In this document: positions 1 to 8,371 of the stretch, piece after piece
How the letters are laid out: each line of letters begins with the position of its first letter
Position numbering within the stretch: position 1 is the stretch's first letter
NCBI RefSeq assembly: GCF_048264025.1
Contig: NZ_JBLXDN010000015.1
Span: 40,704 to 104,703, forward strand
DNA length: 64,000 nt
Reading direction: 5' to 3'
DNA from: Nitrincola sp048264025
GTDB lineage: Bacteria; Pseudomonadota; Gammaproteobacteria; Pseudomonadales; Balneatricaceae
Made by a program: the position numbers and the translations under genes
Notes under the pieces: model-generated
Database searches by the model: none
Seen by the model: only the letters and a program-made list of their open reading frames with translations
Told to the model about the DNA's origin: nothing

Positions 1-758
1 GCGTGTCAGAACTGGTCGTACAGTATGTTGAAATGACGCTGTCTTGGCTATGGAGTCCTGAGCAAATAAGCGGTATTGGTAAACTCATTGGTCTACCCGT
101 CAGCCATGAGTGGATCTACCGCCATATTGCTGCTGATAAGGTTAGTGGCGGCAAGCTTTACAGGTGTCTGCGCCAGGGACATAAACGCTATCGCAAAGGC
201 AGAAACAGCAAACGGTCGGCTATCCCGGAGCCGCTTTCGATCGATGAGCGCCCTGCTATTGTGGACGCGCGGACACGCTTCGGTGACTGGGAAATTGATA
301 CTGTGCTGGGTAAACACGGAACCGGTGCTCTGGTGACGTTGGCTGAGCGCAAAAGTCGCTTGTATCTGGTACGTAGAGTCGGCTCCAAACGAGCGACAGA
401 CGTTCGTGACGCAGTTATTGCAATGCTCAAGCCCTATGCTGACCATGTACATACGATCACGGCAGACAACGGAAGCGAATTTGTCGAGCACCAAGCAATC
501 GCCAAGGCATTGAAGACAAAGTTTTATTTTGCCCACCCGTACTCATCATGGGAGCGCGGACTGAACGAGAACTTTAATGGTCTGTTGCGGCAGTTCATTC
601 CGAAAGGTACGGATCTGCGATTGATTACCGACGAGGATGTCCGTCGCGTAGAGAAAAATTTAAACCTGAGGCCCCGCAAGTGCCTTGGGTTCAGGCAGCC
701 TGAAGTCGTGTTTCGGGAATACCTTCAGGCTGCATAGGCGGGTGTCGCACTTCGGAGG
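1..758 (+). mobile_element. IS30-family element, right part
   Basis: This is the 3' portion of an IS30-family insertion sequence that enters from the left edge of the window. The right end is placed near 758 because the same tail (TGTCGCACTTCGGAG and close variants) follows the transposase in two relics, at about 22290-22306 and on the minus strand near 58855-58880. The element has inserted into and truncated the adjacent tctC-like gene. The exact terminal base is uncertain by a few nucleotides because the left end is outside the window. Confidence 0.75.
3..737 (+). CDS. IS30-family DDE transposase (5' end outside window)
   Basis: C-terminal 244 residues of an IS30-family transposase. Visible features are the catalytic-core segment DWEIDTVLG, the second acidic motif ITADNGSEF and the conserved GLNENFNGLLRQFIPKG stretch that carries the catalytic glutamate (the DDE triad). 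Family members are usually about 320-340 residues, so roughly 90 N-terminal residues, including the helix-turn-helix, should lie to the left. The apparent start at base 3 is an internal codon, not a true start. The core shows no damage, so the copy may be functional if its left part is intact. Degraded relatives occur at 22.15 and 58.9 kb. Confidence 0.9.
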   Translation: MSELVVQYVEMTLSWLWSPEQISGIGKLIGLPVSHEWIYRHIAADKVSGGKLYRCLRQGHKRYRKGRNSKRSAIPEPLSIDERPAIVDARTRFGDWEIDTVLGKHGTGALVTLAERKSRLYLVRRVGSKRATDVRDAVIAMLKPYADHVHTITADNGSEFVEHQAIAKALKTKFYFAHPYSSWERGLNENFNGLLRQFIPKGTDLRLITDEDVRRVEKNLNLRPRKCLGFRQPEVVFREYLQAA

Positions 759-1628
759 TGAATCCGCGTCTTCGGTCAGTTTCTTGACCGCATTTGTCCA
801 GTATTCGTAAGCTTCTTCTGAAGCACCTTTTGGAATGTAGAGACCACGCCAGTTGGGGCCGATTACGTCATAGCCCTGTTCAATTGCAGTCGGGAATTGC
901 TCGTAACCGGACAGACGCTCAGGTGACATCACTGCCAGCACACGAACATCACCGGATTCAGCAAAGCCACGAATTTCCGAGAAATCTCCCGAGAACACCT
1001 GAACGGCATTAGATAACAAGGCTGTCATCGCCTCACCGCCACCAGGGAAAGCGACATATTTGAGTTTGCGTGCATCCTGCAGACCTGCCGCCTTCGCCAG
1101 CATTAGCGGTTTGATGTGGTCATAACCCCCAACGGCAGAACCACCCGACCAGGCAACCTTGCGCGGATCAGCAACAACAGCATCCATCAGCGATTTCAGG
1201 TCCTTGTATTCAGAATCTTTTGCAACCGCGATTGCACCATATTCAGCACCAAATGTAGCCAACCAACGAACATCATCAGGTGTAGAACCCGGGTATGCAT
1301 CCTGTGCCAAACGTGACGTTGTACCGTTGGACGCCGCGACGATGAGGCTGTTGTCTTCATTGCGCTCATTGGAAACGTAGGCGTATGCCACACCGCCGCC
1401 ACCGCCAGACATGTTGGTGACCTGCATGGTGTCTTCGATCAATCCAAGATCAAACAGGTACTTGGCAGTACTTCGGCAGATGAAATCCCAGCCACCACCA
1501 GCGCCAGCCGGCGCAATGCAATCAGGGCTTTCAGGCTTGAATTCGGCAGCATAAGCCCCGGTTACACTTGCAAAACTCGCAATCGAAGCAAGGGTCAGTG
1601 CACATAGTGTTTTTTTGTTCTTAATCAT
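759..1628 (-). pseudogene. TctC-family tricarboxylate-binding protein, C-terminus cut off by IS30
   Basis: Periplasmic solute-binding protein of a tripartite tricarboxylate transporter (Bug/TctC family). The start chosen is the ATG at 1628, preceded by a GGAG ribosome-binding site and followed by a signal peptide ending near AYA-AEF. The family's ligand-loop pattern CIAPAGAGGGWDF is present just after the signal peptide. Native sequence runs to about residue 289 (KKLTEDAD); beyond that the frame continues into IS30 DNA, so roughly 30-40 residues of the usual 320-330 are replaced by about 30 IS-encoded ones. No tctA or tctB partner lies beside it. A complete paralogue is encoded at 37327-38322. 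It was probably divergently co-regulated with the GntR gene at 2136. Confidence 0.85.
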
Positions 1629-2135
1629 GCTCTTCTCCAGTCTTTGTAATTTTTCTTGGCACGCTACGCGGGACATTATTGGTTATTTGAGCACACAAAT
1701 ACAATCAAGATTTTTCAATTTTTCACCTGAGCCAACCATCCATTACAAGAGCGAACCCTAAAAAAGCCAGTAAATATGCATTTACTTCTTTATAATCAGA
1801 TAGTTACAAATTTACTATTTGTATTTCCGCGACCATTATTCCTGCTTTTAGTTTTCAATGTAGCCTCGAATGCAACATCATCCAGCCACCAAGACTGGTT
1901 TTTCATCCCTTCCATCTACTTTACATCCATTGTTTATAAGACAAATGTGACATTCCACCCACTTCACCAAAGTGGTAAATTATTGCCACCAGATAGGAAA
2001 TAGCTCCCTTTCATTGCACTTATATGCATGAATATTCAATATGAGCTAAGATGCGGCAGCGCATTCACACGCGGTTAGTGCTTTTAATCCGGCTCAGTCT
2101 GGAGAGGCCGCAGAGGACACAGGACAGATATCGAA
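1629..2135. promoter_or_regulatory. Divergent control region, tctC-like / GntR
   Basis: This non-coding, AT-rich stretch separates two divergent starts, the usual place for operator sites of a GntR regulator. It contains a perfect inverted repeat TACAAAT-N5-ATTTGTA at 1805-1823, a plausible operator. No convincing -35/-10 pair was assigned. No coding potential was recognised. Confidence 0.5.
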
Positions 2136-3014
2136 ATGGCAAATGGTGATGTAACAAGCAAGATAGCCAAGATGATTTTGCAGGAGCTCCTGTCTGGAGA
2201 CCTCAGCTGCGGCGAACATATCAATGCAAACAGCCTGGCCGATCACTATGGCGTGTCTCGCACTCCAATCCGTGAAGCACTAAAAGAGCTGGAAATTAAG
2301 TCGGTTGTGATTCGTAAACCTAATCGTGGCTACTTCATTGCCGACGAGCTACCGCGTGATGTAATGGACTGGGCCAAGACCCAACTGGAAGAGTCTGCTG
2401 ATGAATATCAGACACTGGTAAACGACTGGCTTGAAGACGCCATACCTGAAGAATTTACCGAGCAATTCATCAAAGATCGCTACAACTGGACCAAGCTGAA
2501 GACAACGGCGATGCTTTCCCGTGCCAACCGCGAAGGCTGGGCAGAGCGCAAACCCGGCTATGGCTGGAAGCTTCTACAAGTCGCCAAAACCGCCGAAGCT
2601 TTCAGCCAAATCTACCGATTGCGAATAGCCCTTGAGCCTGCCGCATTGCTCGAACCTACATTTCAATTGGATCATAAGGTCCTCAAAGAACTTCGCGCCG
2701 CTCAAAAACGGATGCTGGCCGCCGATGTAGGCTCTCTCTCCAATGAAGTTATCCTCAGTTACGGGCCAAATTTCCACGAAGAGTTGATCCGAATGTCCGG
2801 CAACCCCTACTTTCTGATGGCGCTTCAGCAAGCAAACCGCATGCGTAAGCTGATGGAATACAAAGCCCCTATTGATCGTGAACGGCTTGAAGAGCAGTAC
2901 AGCGAACATCTGGAAATTCTGGATTTGCTTGAAGCTGGTAACGTTGTAGATGCGTCCTACAAGCTCCGACAGCACCTGGTTGGCGCCTTTGCACGCAAAA
3001 GTCGCGCAAGTTAA
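2136..3014 (+). CDS. GntR-family (FadR/FCD type) transcriptional regulator
   Basis: A 292-residue regulator. Residues about 5-70 form the winged helix-turn-helix, with the hallmark DHYGVSRTPIREALKEL and the wing KPNRGYFI. The C-terminal half (about 155-290) looks like an FCD ligand-binding domain, with histidines at FHEEL, SEHLEI and RQHL that in this family bind a metal and a carboxylate ligand. The linker of about 70 residues between them is longer than usual. The gene lies divergent from the truncated tctC-like gene, so it probably controlled uptake of the same organic acid. With that transporter gene broken, its remaining target may be the downstream TetR-MFS pair or only itself. Confidence 0.88.
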   Translation: MANGDVTSKIAKMILQELLSGDLSCGEHINANSLADHYGVSRTPIREALKELEIKSVVIRKPNRGYFIADELPRDVMDWAKTQLEESADEYQTLVNDWLEDAIPEEFTEQFIKDRYNWTKLKTTAMLSRANREGWAERKPGYGWKLLQVAKTAEAFSQIYRLRIALEPAALLEPTFQLDHKVLKELRAAQKRMLAADVGSLSNEVILSYGPNFHEELIRMSGNPYFLMALQQANRMRKLMEYKAPIDRERLEEQYSEHLEILDLLEAGNVVDASYKLRQHLVGAFARKSRAS

Positions 3015-3145
3015 TGTTTCTAAGCCTGCTTTCCTGACCATAGGCTCTCTGGACTCCTCCCTTAGAGCCTTCTCCGACATCTCCAGCCTTGCCTTAAAAC
3101 GCACCTTTTGGGTCAGCACAGTGAATTTGCTGATGACGGATTGTT

Positions 3146-3191
3146 TTGATGATAGTCATCATCTATTATTTTTGATGATGACTATCATCAA
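3146..3191. promoter_or_regulatory. Double palindromic operator upstream of tetR
   Basis: Two 18-base arms, 3146-3163 and 3174-3191, are perfect reverse complements separated by 10 AT-rich bases. Each arm is itself a dyad of form TGATGA-N3-TCATCA. This gives two identical 15-bp palindromes and matches the size and symmetry of TetR-family operators. The repeat starts 69 bp before the tetR start codon, so autoregulation is likely (inference). Confidence 0.75.
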
Positions 3192-3259
3192 AGTGCAAGC
3201 CCTAGTCTCTGATGCTAGCGGCCATGTGCCCCCACATATCGTTAATCGAGTATGCAGAC

Positions 3260-3853
3260 ATGAGAACCAGTCGCGAAGAGAGCACACGCAACAGGGAAAA
3301 AATCATTGGAGCCGCCGGTAAACTTTTCCGGGAGCGCGGTCTTGATGGGGTCAGTGTTGCCGAAATCATGGCAACGGCCGGGCTCACACACGGCGGCTTC
3401 TACAGGCATTTCCCTTCAAAAGAAGCCCTGGCAGCTGAAGCCTGCGCACAAGTCGCTGAAAGAACCGACACCAACTGGTGTGATGCGCGCGATGCAGCGG
3501 CACAGGACGCTCTCAGGGCTTTAATCGATCGATACCTAACTACCGCGCATCGAGATACTCCCTCCCAAGGCTGCATTTACGCAGCACTCGGATGTGAAGT
3601 CGGACGCTCCAGCGACGAGTCTTTGCACCAGACATTCGCCGATGGGCTGGAAGGATTGATAAACATTCTCGCGGAAGCAAGCCCTGAACCAGATGTGGCT
3701 GAACGCCGCCGAGCAGCCATAGGACGCTTTGCCAGCATGGCGGGTGCACTGATTTTGGCACGTGCAACCAGAGATACCCCCCTGTCTGACGAGCTTCTGT
3801 CCGAAACTCATCTTTGGCTTGAGTCCACTAGTCAGCCGGTGCGCAGACAGTAA
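3260..3853 (+). CDS. TetR/AcrR-family repressor
   Basis: A 197-residue TetR-family regulator starting at the ATG at 3260; a longer frame from 3212 lacks homology. The N-terminal helix-turn-helix is clear (EIMATAGLTHGGFYRHFPSKEAL at about residues 36-58). The C-terminal ligand domain resembles the TetR_C group of small quinone- or electrophile-sensing repressors, with CIYAALGCEVG and two cysteines around residue 110-116 that could serve as sensors (inference). It is followed 47 bp downstream by an MFS transporter, the typical repressor-efflux or repressor-uptake pair, and preceded by a double palindromic operator. Confidence 0.9.
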   Translation: MRTSREESTRNREKIIGAAGKLFRERGLDGVSVAEIMATAGLTHGGFYRHFPSKEALAAEACAQVAERTDTNWCDARDAAAQDALRALIDRYLTTAHRDTPSQGCIYAALGCEVGRSSDESLHQTFADGLEGLINILAEASPEPDVAERRRAAIGRFASMAGALILARATRDTPLSDELLSETHLWLESTSQPVRRQ

Positions 3854-3900
3854 AGACGCTTCTCCCCCACTCTAACCAGAGCGCCATTAGCAGGAATGCC

Positions 3901-5169
3901 ATGAATACACTCACCACCGCAAAGCAGGATTCACTCTTCAATCCTGTTTTGATTGCCGGCTGCATCATCATTTTGATCAGCTTTTCCATACGGGCTTCTT
4001 TTGGCCTGTTCCAGATCCCGGTCGCCGAGGATTTTGGCTGGCTTCGCGAGGAATTTTCCTTTGCCATTGCAATACAAAACCTTTTTTGGGGTATCGGACA
4101 ACCACTGTTCGGCGCTATGGCAGAACGCTATGGTGACCGCAAGGGAATATTGGTCGGTGCTGCCTGCTATGTTGCAGGCTTGATTCTCTCATCTTTCGCC
4201 ATCACCCCAGGACAACACCAGATGCTGGAGATGCTGGTTGGGTTCGGCATTGCGGGTACCGGCTTTGGCGTCATTCTTGCGGTAGTAGGTCGATCCGCCC
4301 CGGAGCGTCATCGCTCTATGGCCTTGGGCATTGCAACTGCAGCGGGGTCAGCAGGCCAGATCGTTGGCCCACCTGTGGCTCAACTGCTACTGAGCACTAT
4401 GGATTGGCAGTCGGTATTCATCGTTTTTGCCGGTTTTATAATTCTTTCGCTGCTGGCTTTACCGCTGATGCGAGTGCCGCCGGTGGAACAGCGCACTGAA
4501 AACGAAGCGTCAATGGGAACCGTGCTTAAGCAGGCGTTGAAGGATCCCACCTTCGCCTTTATTTTCATTGGCTTCTTTTCATGCGGTTATCAGCTGGCCT
4601 TTATCACGGCCCATTTTCCGGCGTTCATTTCAGAGATGTGTAGTGCAGTTGCACCCGGCAGTGTCATTCAATCGCTGGGGATTTCGTCTACCAGTATGCT
4701 CGGCGCCGTTGCCATCGCGCTGATTGGCCTGTTCAATATCGGTGGCACCCTGCTCGCAGGCTGGCTTGGCCATCGATACTCACGCAAGTACCTGCTCGCC
4801 AGCATCTATCTCCTGCGCACAATCGTAGCTGCAGCCTTTATCTTGAATCCAATCACACCGGAAACCGTGTTGCTCTTCTCGATTGCTATGGGCTCTCTCT
4901 GGCTGGCCACTGTGCCGCTAACGTCGGGGCTGATCGCTCACATCTACGGACTCAAATACATGGGAACCCTCTACGGCATCGTGTTTTTCTCGCATCAGCT
5001 GGGTGGTTTTCTGGGCGTGTGGCTTGGCGGTCGTATGTATGACCTCTATGCGAACTACACGCTGGTATGGTGGATTGGTGTGGGGTTTGGCTTGCTGTCA
5101 GCCATCATCCATTTGCCGATTAAAGAAATGCCCTGGGCACAGGATGGCCGTCGACTACAGACTGCTTAA
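3901..5169 (+). CDS. Major facilitator superfamily transporter
   Basis: A 422-residue integral membrane protein with about 12 hydrophobic segments. The loop after TM2 carries a variant of the MFS signature (GAMAERYGDRKG at about residues 74-85), and the second half has GWLGHRYSRKYL in the equivalent place. The overall look is of the monocarboxylate/oxalate-formate-antiporter-like branch, but the substrate cannot be read from sequence. The gene lies directly downstream of tetR in the same orientation and is probably co-transcribed and repressed by it. A 12-bp stem hairpin follows the stop. Confidence 0.85.
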   Translation: MNTLTTAKQDSLFNPVLIAGCIIILISFSIRASFGLFQIPVAEDFGWLREEFSFAIAIQNLFWGIGQPLFGAMAERYGDRKGILVGAACYVAGLILSSFAITPGQHQMLEMLVGFGIAGTGFGVILAVVGRSAPERHRSMALGIATAAGSAGQIVGPPVAQLLLSTMDWQSVFIVFAGFIILSLLALPLMRVPPVEQRTENEASMGTVLKQALKDPTFAFIFIGFFSCGYQLAFITAHFPAFISEMCSAVAPGSVIQSLGISSTSMLGAVAIALIGLFNIGGTLLAGWLGHRYSRKYLLASIYLLRTIVAAAFILNPITPETVLLFSIAMGSLWLATVPLTSGLIAHIYGLKYMGTLYGIVFFSHQLGGFLGVWLGGRMYDLYANYTLVWWIGVGFGLLSAIIHLPIKEMPWAQDGRRLQTA

Positions 5170-5206
5170 TCCTTGTCACAGGCGATGACCCTGGTCGTGT
5201 GCATAT

Positions 5207-5242
5207 GCTGTATCCACATACTCCAGATGGTGTGGATACAGC
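5207..5242 (+). terminator. Hairpin after MFS gene
   Basis: A perfect 12-bp inverted repeat GCTGTATCCACA (5207-5218) / TGTGGATACAGC (5231-5242) with a 12-base loop, 38 bp after the MFS stop. There is no following T-tract, so intrinsic termination is uncertain; it could instead be a protein-binding dyad. Confidence 0.45.
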
Positions 5243-5422
5243 GAATCATGGCGAAACCAGTAACGCTTACCTGCTTGTTTGCCAGTGATACTCCATTTGG
5301 CGGACAACATCCTTGGCCAACTCAAGAGACTCCAGTTGCGAGACCAGAAACAGGCTCATATTGATTCCCGCTGTTTGGCGTGCAATACCTTGCCGACTAC
5401 TACTTTGCCTCAGACGTAGTCA

Positions 5423-6517
5423 TTAGATCCTCTTTCGAGTGTAGTTTTTTCCCTTACGTAACAGCGCTAGAACCGCACGTGAAGCAGGAGATAGAAGGTC
5501 TTCGCCTCGGTGAATCAGTCCATAAGGTTCGAGTATCCTGGACAGATCACGCTGCAAACGTGCTTCAACTGCTACATACCCTACCATGCCATATTTCATG
5601 TAGTGAACTACCACTGCTTCGGGCAGCAACGTAAGCATGTCATTTTTTTCAAGTAGGTTGGTAACAACCAGGAGGTTTTCTGCAGTAACGATATGATTGG
5701 GAAGGTTCAGACCGCTACGTTGAAACATCGCTTCGAACTCTGTCCTCATAACACTCCCAGAGGGTGGGAGTACCCACTCTTTATCCTGAAGATCCACCAG
5801 TGATAGCCGTGCACCCTGCTTGATTAGCGGGTGTTCTCTTCGTGCACACACAACTACCGGCTCAGGCGAATATGGCTGGGGGTAGGCCGGATCGGGATAA
5901 TTCGACTGAGAAAAAAATGGTGATCCGCCTCCAGCCTCACCCGGATAGACAGGGTCAGGATATTCAGGCTGAGGAAAAGCTGACTTATGATGCATGGGCT
6001 CGTAGCAAAAGTTTAGATGCGCAAATGCATGCTGGATACGCGCCACTAGAATATCCAACTCACCATCTTTAAGTATCCCCAGCAACTCCTCACTGGATCC
6101 AGTGCGAATAGTGATTTCAAGATCGGGGTGCGTCTCTCGAACGCGGTTGATAGTTTCAGGAATCAGATCAGTACTTGGCGTCAGTACTGTTCCGATACGA
6201 ACATGTCCGCTCAACCCCTGGCGAATCGAAGCAACTTCATCATATGCATTATCCAATGTTGTGAGCATCGTACGAGCATAACGAATCATCGTTTCACCAT
6301 ATATCGTCGGTATTACACCGCGCGGATGGCGCTGAAAAAGCTCTACATCTAACCCTTCTTCAAGTTCTTTCAGTAGTTTAGATATAGCAGGCTGCGAGAT
6401 CCCTAGCCCCTCCGCAGCATGGTTTAAATTGGCTGTCTCACCCAACGCCGCAAGAACCAGCAGGTGCCGGTGTTTCAGCTTCGCTCTGATAAACCAGTCA
6501 GTGTTAATCGTACGCAT
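5423..6517 (-). CDS. LysR-family regulator with in-frame insertion
   Basis: LysR-type regulator starting at the ATG at 6517 (a GTG two codons earlier is possible), giving 364 residues where about 300-320 is usual. The N-terminal helix-turn-helix is normal (ANLNHAAEGLGISQPAISKL). The excess is a block of about 40 residues inside the effector-binding domain, between CYEPMHHKS and EPVVVCARREHPL. It is rich in proline, tyrosine and aspartate (two near-copies of YPDPxYP) and matches nothing expected of the fold. The gene is divergent from the TRAP/dehydratase operon and is the probable regulator of it. Whether the insertion leaves it functional is unknown. Confidence 0.88.
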   Translation of the reverse strand: MRTINTDWFIRAKLKHRHLLVLAALGETANLNHAAEGLGISQPAISKLLKELEEGLDVELFQRHPRGVIPTIYGETMIRYARTMLTTLDNAYDEVASIRQGLSGHVRIGTVLTPSTDLIPETINRVRETHPDLEITIRTGSSEELLGILKDGELDILVARIQHAFAHLNFCYEPMHHKSAFPQPEYPDPVYPGEAGGGSPFFSQSNYPDPAYPQPYSPEPVVVCARREHPLIKQGARLSLVDLQDKEWVLPPSGSVMRTEFEAMFQRSGLNLPNHIVTAENLLVVTNLLEKNDMLTLLPEAVVVHYMKYGMVGYVAVEARLQRDLSRILEPYGLIHRGEDLLSPASRAVLALLRKGKNYTRKRI

Positions 6518-6528
6518 AATCACTCAGA

Positions 6529-6546
6529 TATATTCATTTGAATATA
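6529..6546. promoter_or_regulatory. Palindrome between lysR and TRAP operon
   Basis: Perfect dyad TATATTC-N4-GAATATA in the 160-bp divergent intergenic region, just upstream of the lysR start. It has the T-N11-A core of LysR binding sites and is a likely regulatory site for the divergent operon. Confidence 0.6.
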
Positions 6547-6678
6547 CTTAAGCCCAAATTTAGTATTTGTTCAACATACCTCTCTATCTTACTCTCCTCC
6601 ATGCTCTCTCGACATACCAGACTCATGGTTTCACCAAAACTGGTCTCACGATAAAAACAACAATCGGAGTATTTAAGG

Positions 6679-7707
6679 ATGAGTAAACATCACTTCCGTC
6701 CTGTTGCAGCAATTACCGGGCTTGCAGCAGTTATAGCATTATCCACGAGCCTGTCTGCCCAGGCATCACAGCTGTGGAAATTCCAAACCAACCTCAATGC
6801 AGGTGACGATCAGTTCAAGATTGCGGAAGGCTGGGCGAAGTCGGTTTCTGAAAAAAGCGGTGGGGAAATCGAAATTGAGCTCTTACCGAGCAGCTCAATC
6901 GTCGGCAATAATGAAACACTTGACGCCGTTGGCGCAGGCATACTTCAGGGCCATATCACAGACCCGAGCTACTTCGCCGGTAAGAACCCTGCCTTCGCCG
7001 TTTACGGCAACATGGTTGGTGCCTGGTCTGACCCTTATCAGTTTCTCGATTACATGCGTAACTATGGTGGCGAAGAACGTTACAACGCTCTGATAGAGCC
7101 TTACAACGTTCACCTGATTCGCGCCGGGGCCATGATTCCCGAAGCATTGATCACCAAACGTAAAATCGAGACTATGGAGGACTTTAAGGGCCTGAAAATC
7201 CGCGCCCCCGAAGGCATGGTCTCCAACATCTTCCAGTTGGCCGGTGCGGCCCCGGTGAACCTACCCACCTCAGAGGTTTATACCGCACTTGAAAAAGGCG
7301 TCATCGACGCTGCGGACTACACCGTATTTGCCACCAACTACACCCAAGGTTATCACAAGTACGCCCCAGCAGCGGCTTACCCGGGTTTCCACTCTATGCC
7401 GATGATAGGCATATCCCTAAACAAAGACATCTGGGAAAGCCTCTCTGCAGACGATCAGAAGATGCTGGAGGATTCCGTCGATGAGTTTGTCGACGCGCTC
7501 AATATAAAACTAACCGCAGCAGATCAGGAACAGGTCAAGATCGCTAAGGAAAACGGCGTGACTATCAGCACTCTGTCACCTGAAGAGCTGAAGAAATTCC
7601 GCGCTGCTGCACAGCAAGAATGGAACAATTGGCGTGAAAAAACCCCGGCCGCTAAAGAGGCCGTGGAGAGCATTACTGCTTACCTGAAGCAGAACAACCT
7701 GCTCTAA
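6679..7707 (+). CDS. dctP: TRAP transporter substrate-binding protein, DctP family
   Basis: A 342-residue periplasmic binding protein. It has a signal peptide (residues 1-30, cleavage near SAQA-SQ), the DctP-type core with FKGLKIRAPEG and the conserved arginine that clamps the ligand carboxylate, then LPTSEVYTALEKGVIDAADY. It captures an organic acid in the periplasm and hands it to the DctQM membrane complex. It is the first gene of the operon dctP-dctQ-dctM-dehydratase-AraD1-ALDH, so the substrate is most likely the sugar acid or 2-oxo acid degraded by those enzymes (inference). Confidence 0.92.
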   Translation: MSKHHFRPVAAITGLAAVIALSTSLSAQASQLWKFQTNLNAGDDQFKIAEGWAKSVSEKSGGEIEIELLPSSSIVGNNETLDAVGAGILQGHITDPSYFAGKNPAFAVYGNMVGAWSDPYQFLDYMRNYGGEERYNALIEPYNVHLIRAGAMIPEALITKRKIETMEDFKGLKIRAPEGMVSNIFQLAGAAPVNLPTSEVYTALEKGVIDAADYTVFATNYTQGYHKYAPAAAYPGFHSMPMIGISLNKDIWESLSADDQKMLEDSVDEFVDALNIKLTAADQEQVKIAKENGVTISTLSPEELKKFRAAAQQEWNNWREKTPAAKEAVESITAYLKQNNLL

Positions 7708-7720
7708 ACCTCTGCAAAAC

Positions 7721-7740
7721 GGTCCGCCTGTTGGCGGGCC
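7721..7740 (+). terminator. Intercistronic hairpin dctP-dctQ
   Basis: GC-rich 8-bp stem with one wobble pair, GGTCCGCC-TGTT-GGCGGGCC, without a T-tract. It sits between dctP and dctQ. Such hairpins often stabilise the binding-protein message or attenuate read-through, raising the binding protein over the permease (inference). Confidence 0.5.
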
Positions 7741-7758
7741 ACTGACCGGACAATTCCC

Positions 7759-8352
7759 ATGAGTAAATACCACCATCCCTCCGAATCGGAGCAGGAGCTG
7801 AGCGGCCTGCACGCCAGTAGTGAGCTGGACTCGCCACTTCCCGATGCTGATCAGGAGATCACAGCAATGGACCGGCTGGTAGAAAAGGCTGGAAAGCTCT
7901 GTGCCTGGCTGGTGCTGATTGCAATGGCAATCAGCGTTTACGAAGTAATCATGCGCTATGTCTTCAATTCGCCAACGACCTGGGTACACGAAACTACGAC
8001 TTTCCTGGTCGCAGCGATCTTTGCCCTTGGCGGCCCCTACACGCTGGCGCGTAATCGACATATCCAGATCAACGTGCTGCACGACATTCTGCCACAGGGC
8101 GGACGCCGCTGGTTGAAGCTGGTGCAATTGCTGCTCGGCATCGGTTTCTGTGTGGCGATCGGCTATGCCGCCTGGGTACTTGCCTGGAACGCAACCCACA
8201 CACCGGGTGGTGAATGGCGTCTGCAGACATCCGGCTCTTCCTGGAACTCACCACTGCCTGCGTTCACCAAATTGATCGTGCTTCTTTCTGTTGTACTGAT
8301 GGCTGTCCAGCTGTTGGTCCGGTTCGGCGCGTTTTTCCGCCGCAAACCCTGA
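7759..8352 (+). CDS. dctQ: TRAP transporter small permease, DctQ family
   Basis: A 197-residue membrane protein with four predicted transmembrane segments and the DctQ-type pattern (MRYVFNSPTTWVHETTTFL near residues 70-90, RNRHIQINVL near 95-105). The first 40 residues are hydrophilic and acidic, longer than the family minimum. With DctM it forms the membrane part of the sodium-driven TRAP transporter. It lies 51 bp after dctP and 19 bp before dctM. Confidence 0.9.
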   Translation: MSKYHHPSESEQELSGLHASSELDSPLPDADQEITAMDRLVEKAGKLCAWLVLIAMAISVYEVIMRYVFNSPTTWVHETTTFLVAAIFALGGPYTLARNRHIQINVLHDILPQGGRRWLKLVQLLLGIGFCVAIGYAAWVLAWNATHTPGGEWRLQTSGSSWNSPLPAFTKLIVLLSVVLMAVQLLVRFGAFFRRKP

Positions 8353-8371
8353 TAGCTGCGAGTAATTCCCG

